Source: Patiria miniata
Taxonomy: Eukaryota > Echinodermata > Asteroidea > Valvatida > Asterinidae
NCBI RefSeq assembly: GCF_015706575.1
Contig: NW_024037055.1
Location: 14,050,262-14,114,261 of the forward strand
Direction: 5' to 3'
DNA: 64,000 nt
Position numbers and translations under genes: made by a program. Shown here in pieces: positions 57,548-64,000 of the stretch. The notes beneath the pieces are model-generated. The model saw only the letters and a list, made by a program, of their open reading frames with translations, made no database searches and was not told the DNA's origin. Positions within the stretch are counted from its first letter, which is position 1; each line of letters begins with the position of its first letter.

Positions 57548-57847
57548 ATCAGAATTCAAATTACAATGCAAAAATTACCATTTATATTTTTATGCCAGTC
57601 CCAGCCAACACTAATAAATATTTTGTACTGACAGACTATTGTGGGTGTTCCTGATATTGTAATCCCTTCCAAAGTCTTAGCAGTTCACAAAAATTATTCC
57701 ACAAAAAAAGGTTATTCACTATCAGCCATGTAAATTTAAGCCACCACTGCCCTTTGTGTTAACCTTAAAAATGTCAGCCACATCTACCTGTACATAAGAG
57801 CAGTCTGATGGACTTTTTGGTATCAGTTTGCTTCATGCAACCAGTTT
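57548..57847 (-). repeat. 3' flank duplicon of lectin copy 6
   Basis: About 300 bases match 53490-53782 and 62290-62586 closely (CTTACAGACT/CTGACAGACT, GTAATCCCTTCCAAAGTCTTAG, AGAGCAGTCTGATGGACT). Confidence 0.75.
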
Positions 57848-58589
57848 CTACAGATCCAGGCCGTAACAGTTCTCAATTTCCACCACATCTTCGGCAGCTG
57901 CATTTTGAAGGGTGAGGTCATTCAGCTGGCACACCATCTTGCCCTGGCCGTGGTCCTTCAGATTGAAGGAGCTACATTTGGGATGAGAGAGGCAGGCCTT
58001 GCCACAAGACACCAGACCCTGAGCCTGTAACTCCATCAAGATGTGATTATCAGTGAGGCACGGGGAGGTGATGCGACCATTGGAGCCGATCTGAAAGCAG
58101 AATAGAGGGTTGTAGTCGATGATAGCAAGCTCACATGTAGCATATCTTGGATTAGTGCATAACTGGTTATCCCATATGCCATTCCCCCAATTGCCCATCA
58201 ATGCACAATCAGCTCCACTGTGCCGATTGTCAGGCTTCCCTTCCCCCCCAGTTCTGGTACGCGTTGGTCTCATCACCTCTCAGAGGACAGTTCTGCCAAT
58301 CACCTTCCTTGTCAATGTCATTGCAACCGATCCAGACTCCAGTCCCTGGACCATCAGGATGAAACTCCCGTTGGAGTAATTCCTTGATAAATGTCTGTTC
58401 CTCCAATGAGTTGGGAACTGCAAGGCTTGCATGAGAAGCGGCACAAATATTGTTTGCCACAAGCCAGCCCAGCTTTTCTTTTATCACAAAGTAGCAGGCA
58501 TTGCCATATCGGTACCATCCCACCGAGCAGATGGTCGCAACACCGGCTTCAAACCCAACCATGAGAAGTAGAACAACCAGCACTTTCAT
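57848..58589 (-). pseudogene. Lectin/PAN copy 6, one-base frameshift in a C run
   Basis: The frame from the ATG at 58589 runs 119 residues and then shifts at 58243-58249, where seven C (G on the coding strand) replace the six of copy 1. The coding meaning changes from NWGEGKPDN-type to NWGGREA and stop. The rest of the CTLD and the PAN domain stay open in the next frame to the normal stop at 57848. The N-terminal half is the most diverged of the array (ICSVGWYRYGNAC, EKLGWLVANNIC), while the C-terminal half is like the others. Because the lesion is one base in a homopolymer, a sequencing error is possible and the gene may be intact. Confidence 0.85.
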
Positions 58590-60535
58590 TTTGTTTTGGA
58601 TAATCTACGAGGTCTCGCCTGAGGTCCACCCTTTCAATGCTTGCATTCTCACACTATTTGAAAAACCTCTCCTGAGTATACTGTAGGTCCCTACATGTAC
58701 ATCAAGGACTTAATATTTTGGTCCTTTGGATTCATAATTAATAAATGCCATTGTACCTTAAGGTCTCTCCATATCAACATGATATATTGTTCCCTTGACA
58801 ACTAATGCATCTAAAAGGTAGGAGTGGTCTTTAAAAATTCATCATGGCTTTTAAAACCTTCTGTCACTAAAGTGGATAGTAAAATGCTTCAAGGATTGCA
58901 GCAATTAATGCTTGACAAAGTAAACTTTATGATCATTGAACACCGTTATATTATACCTGAGACAGTATTGCTTTTAGCTGATGACATTTTGGCTTATGGT
59001 TTCCATGAGAACATGGGTTCTTTAATACATTGTAACACTAAAAGGTCAAATTACTTATAAGCATGAATATCAAATTAACCGCCTAGTTTTAGGTTTGAAA
59101 TTCAAGCTCGTCCCTATAGCTATAACTATTGCACGCAAAGAGCTTAGGTTGCAAGAAATGGGGTGATCTAGGCCAATTAGAAATTGGCAGCGCACATTTG
59201 TCTCAGCCTCCAACGGACAAATACGGGTTTGAAATTGTCTCCAATTCTTTTGTCTGCTTATAATACAGAACACCAGGTGGCTTACAAAATTTTGCCTGGA
59301 GTGTTGTCTGATATCTCTGTGTTAATAATCCGAGGGAAGAAAAACCCAATATGGCACTCATCGAATAGTGAAAGCAATTGTAACAAAGACTCTGTTCGCC
59401 ACGTGCAACACAGCGGTTAAGTTCCAAACATATTTTGCATTCCTTTGATACCTTTTCTGGTCGGGTGCACCTTATGGGTTTATAAGGCCGGTGCGCGCAA
59501 TAGGGCGTTGGTCATTCTTTTATTTTCTTTGTCACACTGTTATGTTGAGGTTCAGTTTGCTTTCCTCCAGCCACGCCACTGCACTGGTTTTTTTACTTTG
59601 TAAGTTTCACCCAATATTATATTTATCTGCTTTTATTAATTTACTCTTGGTTTATCTTTGTAAATAGTTATTGCGTAAATTATCAACCTAAAATCTGGGA
59701 GGTGCCCCCCGAATTCTGTCTTCCTCACCGTGTGTTTTCTTTGGTTGTTGTTTTAATTAGTAGCCCCGCCACGCCCTGGCCTGCTTGGCCCGTTACACAA
59801 TGTATTCTTGTATCCCTTGAAAAAAAAGCCATCCAATATTATAATTATTATTTATATCAGGCTGAATTATCCGCAAAAAAAATTAATTTCAGGACACTGT
59901 CTTTATTCTGGCACATTTCTCGCCGCTCGAAGCTGCCATTGTGGTCGTTGACAACAGTCCACATGCGACAGTACCGCGCCTGGCACTCTGTTGACTGGTT
60001 GACAAATATGAGTTTCTATGCTCATGATTGTTAACATTTGTTAATATGCCCGGATGATATTGTCCTCATCCGGGTACTTTTACTGACATAATAATTGCAT
60101 CTGATGTACAGCATCATTGGTTCCCTTGAAATCAGTTGAATTTGTTTTTGACATGCCTTTATTTGAACATGAATAATTAATAATAAACTATGATAAATAT
60201 CAAACCAATACTCGCCAGGGATAAAATTAAGATTCTAAGCTTTAAAATGGTACAAAAATAATGGCGATGTGTTCCTGCAGCGAGGCTACAGTATTGAAAA
60301 AAATTTTTTTGGTGTCTTGGGACGAGCTGTACATGTACTTGTTGAAAATTGAAAATTGAAAAAAAACCACGTGTTTACCCAATATACTGTTGAAAAAATG
60401 AGCAAACAGTACTAAAAATAACTGACCAACCAACAATTAAGGAAACGTTTTGGAAATTGGCTGAAGAATATCAAAGTCATTTTTCAAATAAGCAACAAAT
60501 GAAAACTAACTTATAACCTTAAAGTTGAACAGCAA
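58590..60535. other. Spacer between lectin copies 6 and 7, no gene recognised
   Basis: It has several short open stretches (58824-59060, 59702-60034) without recognised domains. The sequence around 59455-60080 contains GTTTATAAGGCCGGTGCGCGC and CCCGGATGATATTG then CATCCGGGTA, suggesting a decayed mobile element. This unit has no counterpart in the other lectin spacers. Confidence 0.4.
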
Positions 60536-60703
60536 AATTTACTTGAGCAGGGTTTGAACCTGTGGCCACCAGATTGCCGTTCCTGTGCTCTACCAACTGA
60601 GCTATCCAGCTCCAACTTCGTGCCCAGGGCTTACTTTATTTTGAACCTCGTTTCCAGTAGTAAGCCTGGGGATGGGAACTTGCTTCCTGTATCCTGATTC
60701 GAA
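60536..60703 (-). repeat. tRNA-like SINE head plus tail
   Basis: The minus strand of 60536-60614 reads GGATAGCTCAGTTGGTAGAGC (box A and D arm) and CAGGTTCAAACCCTG (box B and T arm). The acceptor ends do not pair, so it is not a functional tRNA. The adjoining 60618-60703 block (GGGCTTACTTTATTTTGAACC, CTTGCTTCCTGTATCCTGATT) also occurs near 1385-1475. Confidence 0.68.
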
Positions 60704-63700
60704 AAATCACAATCACTTTGTGCAAAAGTTGACTTTTGATTTATCCTAAAATATGATCCAAAAGGTGTAAAATATATTATTTCTCCATTTTATATTAAAA
60801 AAAATAACCAAAATATTATTTCTCCATGTCTGAAAAATCTTAATCATATATTACCTTCCTAACAACTTTTTACAACAACAATTTCCTAACTAGAGGTATC
60901 ACAAGCAGTACATTGATTTCAATAGAGAAAGAAAAAAAATATGGCTTTTTCGCTTCCATGTAGATTTTGCCATCCCTTTCCAAATTTGACCTTTAACAGA
61001 TGCAAAAGCAGCTGTATATTTCTGATTTTAGGGGTTTGTTTCAGGGTTTTTTCAAGTGTTTTATTTCTGATTGCAGATTGTGCATAACTTGTTTATTAGA
61101 GTTTTCTACAACCAAATCACAAACAGCATAATATATACAGTTTACTTTAGAGTTCATTTGAAGGTATGGAGAATCATTTGCTTTGTGTGCATTTTTGGTA
61201 AATCAGCTGTCTTTTTGCTCATGAAGGGGTATATTTCCGGGTTTTTTTCATTGTTGTATTTCCTGATTGTAAATTTTGCATTACTTGTTTTTAGAGTTTC
61301 TACAGCCAATCACAGTTTACAGTGTAATGCTTATTTAAAGGTACATATGATTATTTGCTTGTGTGCATTTTTGTGTTTGAAGCAACAAAATTGCTCAAAC
61401 TCTTGAGTAGGGTGCTTAACAAATAACCTGTTGAACTTTCAGCTCAGTTGCTTCTTTTCAATTTTTAGAAAACATATGGGGAATTGTACGAAAAAATGGT
61501 GCAAGTGGGCACACGTTTTGAAACCACCTTCAATGTTAGTTTTCCTCCAAAATTATTTCACAGGGTATTTGATACCAGTCCTTTTAGCAAAGTTTTAGTA
61601 GGTGCTTTTCTGGGTAATTGCAACATCTTGTTTAGTGCAAAGTTGGCAAAATTTACAAAATTAGCAAGAAACTTTTCAAAAGAAATGCAATATCTAAGGC
61701 AAAATACAACATCAAAGACAGAATATAACAAATTCAGTGATGTAGTGTTCTTGTTCATGTTGTGGATAGAGTAAGTCAAACATGTTTTCCATGTTTAACA
61801 TCCTTCAAAACCCATTTGCTTCTTCTTCGTTTTTGTAATTTATGTTTTTCTTTGTATGTATGCGCCATGAGCGTCATGCCTGGCGGATACTGGCGCCTTA
61901 ACAAGTGTTCATTATTACTTTTATTATTTGGTTAGATTTGTCATGACTCATGAGTATCCACCAAATTATCAAACATTTTCTTTTTACTACATGGGAAAGA
62001 AAGATTACACGTTCGGTGTAATAAAAACATATAGGTATCATTAGTGCAACAACATTAAACCATATTGACTATTTCTTTTCCAAATTCTTTGTTAAGAGGT
62101 AACATTAAAAAGTGCAATAAATTTGAGTGATCATTATGTTCTCCTCGTAGTGATCCCAACACACAATTTTGAAACAGTTGCCATTCACAACCAATAGTGT
62201 CCTCTTATGCCATTTTTTTTTTTAAATACCAAGAAATGAAGACATGTTGACATTTACCACACAATATTTCCTAAATATTTCTACCACAAACAGTTCAAAT
62301 AACAGTGCAAAAATTACCATTAATATTTTCATGCCAATCACAGCAAACACTAATAAATATTGTGTACTTACAGACTTTTGTGGGCGTTCCTGATATTGTA
62401 ATCCCTTCCAAAGTCTTAGCAGTTCGCACAAATTATTCCACAAAAAAGGTTATTCACTATCAGCCATGTAAATGTAAGCCACCACTGCCCTTTGTGTTAA
62501 CCTTAAAAATGTCAGCCACATCTACCTGTACATAAGAGCAGTTTGATGGACTGTTTTGGTATCAGTTTACTTCATGCAACCAGTTTCTACAGATCCAGGC
62601 CGTAGCAGTTCTCAATTTCCACCACATCTTCCTTAGCTGCATTTTGAAGGGCGAGGTCATTCAGCTTGCACACCATCTTGCCCTGGCCTTGGTCCTTCAG
62701 ATTGAAGGAGCTACATTTGGGATGAGAGAGGCAGGCCTTGCCACAAGACACCAGACCCTGAGCCTGTAACTCCATCAAGACGTGATTATCAGTGAGGCAC
62801 GGGGAGATGATGCGACCATCAGAGCCGATCTGAAGGCAGAATAGAGGGTCGTAGTCGATGATAGCAAGCTCACATGTTGCATATCTAAGATTGGTGCAGA
62901 ACTGGTCACCCCATTCGCCTTTCCTCCAATCGCCCATCATTGCACAATCAGCTGCAAAGTGCCGATTGTCAGGCTTTCCTTCACTCCAGTTCTGGTAAGC
63001 GTTGGTATCATTACCTCTCAGAGGGCAATTCTGCCAATCACCTTCCTTGTCGATGTCATTGCAGCCAATCCAGGCTCCATTCCCTGGACCATCAGGATTA
63101 AACTCCAGCTGGAGTAATTCCAATATAAACGTCTGTTCTTCCAATGAGTTGGGAACTGCAAGGCTTGCATGAGAAGCAGCACAGATGCTTTTTGCTTTGT
63201 ACCAAGTATTTAGTTCCTTGATCACGAAATAGCAAGCCTTTCCATATCGGTGCCAGCCCATTGGGCAAACAGTCGCCACACTGGCCTCAAATCCAGCCAT
63301 AAGAAGCAGTACACTCAACACATCCATGCTGTTTCTGATGATTAGGAATGTTCAGGTGTACGGATATATAGTTTTTTAGGATAGCCTCAGTATTGCTCAG
63401 CTTTTCTGCCAGTAATTGCAACTGAATTTTGAGTGTAGAACCACAACATGTTTCGCATGGAAATAACATCAACTGACGGTTTAAGAGCGCGAAATGAAAG
63501 AGGCTTACCCTTCTCATTTGAATGCACAAAGCAATCAAAGTCAGGGATTGCTACCAGTTAGTTTCCCTGACAACGCCGCTTTGGCTGTTGTCTAATTGGC
63601 AGTTGATTACACCATTGGGAATATTGCATATTTCGACAGTCTTTTGTCACCAGCACCTAACAATAGCCGATAATTTTTATAGTTGATCTTTGTGATTATA

Positions 63701-63985
63701 GAAGCTTTTATTCACACTGAAGTTAAAATGCCCATTGGTTTCCCCAACAGACATTGTACACTGTTTTATGTATATTGTCACTTCCCCATTCTTTTATATC
63801 TTAATGAAACTTGGTGTAGACAAAGACCCTATGCTAAAACAGTACCTCAAACCCTGATGTCATATTTTCCATAATATGTCACATCCTATCAGTGTAAAAA
63901 AAATTTGAGTATCTAGAGAACTGAGAATCTGATGGAACATGGCTATGTGAGTCTGCATGCTAAATAATACTTCTTCTTTTTTGGA
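60704..63985 (-). repeat. Segmental duplicon B (lectin copy 7 with flanks)
   Basis: It matches 51900-55170 through 3' flank, gene and 5' flank and is cut by the window end. The left edge follows directly after the SINE-like element. Confidence 0.85.
62587..63327 (-). CDS. Secreted C-type lectin/PAN domain protein, copy 7 (intact)
   Basis: It has 246 codons with the signal peptide MDVLSVLLLMAGFEASVAT, a CTLD with the eight family cysteines, and a PAN domain. It is the closest relative of copy 4: both carry NWSEGKPDN, HFAADCAMMGDWRKGEWGDQ and FCTNLRYATCELAI. Unlike copy 4 it lacks the 7-base insertion and is open to the normal stop. The KPD tripeptide and WGDQFC make this the copy whose calcium loop is nearest to the QPD/WND pattern. 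As the intact member of the newest pair it shows what copy 4 was before its lesion. Confidence 0.93.
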   Translation of the reverse strand: MDVLSVLLLMAGFEASVATVCPMGWHRYGKACYFVIKELNTWYKAKSICAASHASLAVPNSLEEQTFILELLQLEFNPDGPGNGAWIGCNDIDKEGDWQNCPLRGNDTNAYQNWSEGKPDNRHFAADCAMMGDWRKGEWGDQFCTNLRYATCELAIIDYDPLFCLQIGSDGRIISPCLTDNHVLMELQAQGLVSCGKACLSHPKCSSFNLKDQGQGKMVCKLNDLALQNAAKEDVVEIENCYGLDL

Positions 63986-64000
63986 AACTGATTTTGAAGT
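63328..64000 (-). promoter_or_regulatory. Upstream region of lectin copy 7
   Basis: It is nearly identical to 54537-55210. The palindromic GGAAATTTCC of copy 1 is replaced by CATGGAAATAACATC, as in copy 4. A conserved distal block (GACATTGTACACTGTTTTAT) also occurs at the orphan region 44080-44110. Confidence 0.4.

Noticed and set aside
58824..59060. Fragment of a helicase or transposase (MLQGLQQLMLDKVNFMIIEH)
   Set aside because: The similarity to PIF1-type helicases I considered is too short and lacks the DE box, so I list the region only as unassigned spacer.
60536..60614. Functional tRNA gene on the minus strand
   Set aside because: D and T arms look right, but the acceptor stem does not pair and the anticodon arm is poor; the attached tail is repeated elsewhere, so it is a SINE head.

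Overview
This is a eukaryotic, animal window. Genes are split by GT-AG introns, GC-rich exons sit in AT-rich introns full of small inverted-repeat elements and tRNA-like SINE heads, and the encoded domains are metazoan extracellular modules (F5/8C discoidin, F-type lectin, C-type lectin, PAN/apple). TTAGGG-type telomere-like repeats and the domain mixture fit a marine invertebrate, most likely a deuterostome (echinoderm, hemichordate or cephalochordate), but the sequence alone does not settle the species.

The left 39 kb holds one large plus-strand gene, entered at an internal exon. Sixteen exons can be placed by splice sites, matching phases and domain content. In order they encode: the C-terminal half of a discoidin domain (11-155); an F-type lectin domain over four exons (2005-6613); a full discoidin domain over three exons (9059-13819); a giant 7.15 kb exon (14878-22028) with six 63-residue repeats, then 42 units of a ~41-residue acidic/basic repeat, ending in the first half of a discoidin domain; its second half (25433-25586); a fourth discoidin domain (26533-28185); a 15-residue linker exon (29984-30028); a fifth discoidin domain (33183-36115); and the first two exons of a C-type lectin domain (37417-39047). 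Domain borders fall at phase-1 introns, while discoidin halves are joined at phase-0 introns. The last CTLD exon and the true N-terminus are not seen. The product would be a secreted or matrix mosaic protein with a very long disordered polyampholyte centre.

The right 24 kb is a minus-strand tandem array of seven intronless genes for a ~246-residue secreted protein: signal peptide, C-type lectin domain, PAN/apple domain. Four copies are open (41455-42195, 45112-45849, 56003-56743, 62587-63327). Three are broken, each by a different small lesion: a nonsense codon, a 7-bp insertion, and a one-base homopolymer expansion. Flanking DNA is duplicated with the genes; 51.9-55.2 kb and 60.7-64.0 kb are the closest pair. 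An upstream-region copy without a gene lies near 43.8-44.2 kb.

Introns and spacers carry several non-autonomous DNA transposon families, each seen two or three times: a ~525-bp TTAA-flanked element with a central palindrome, a Tigger/pogo-like element, a PIF/Harbinger-like TAA-flanked element, long foldback elements, tRNA-like SINE heads, and a ~255-bp repeat. No transposase gene is intact.
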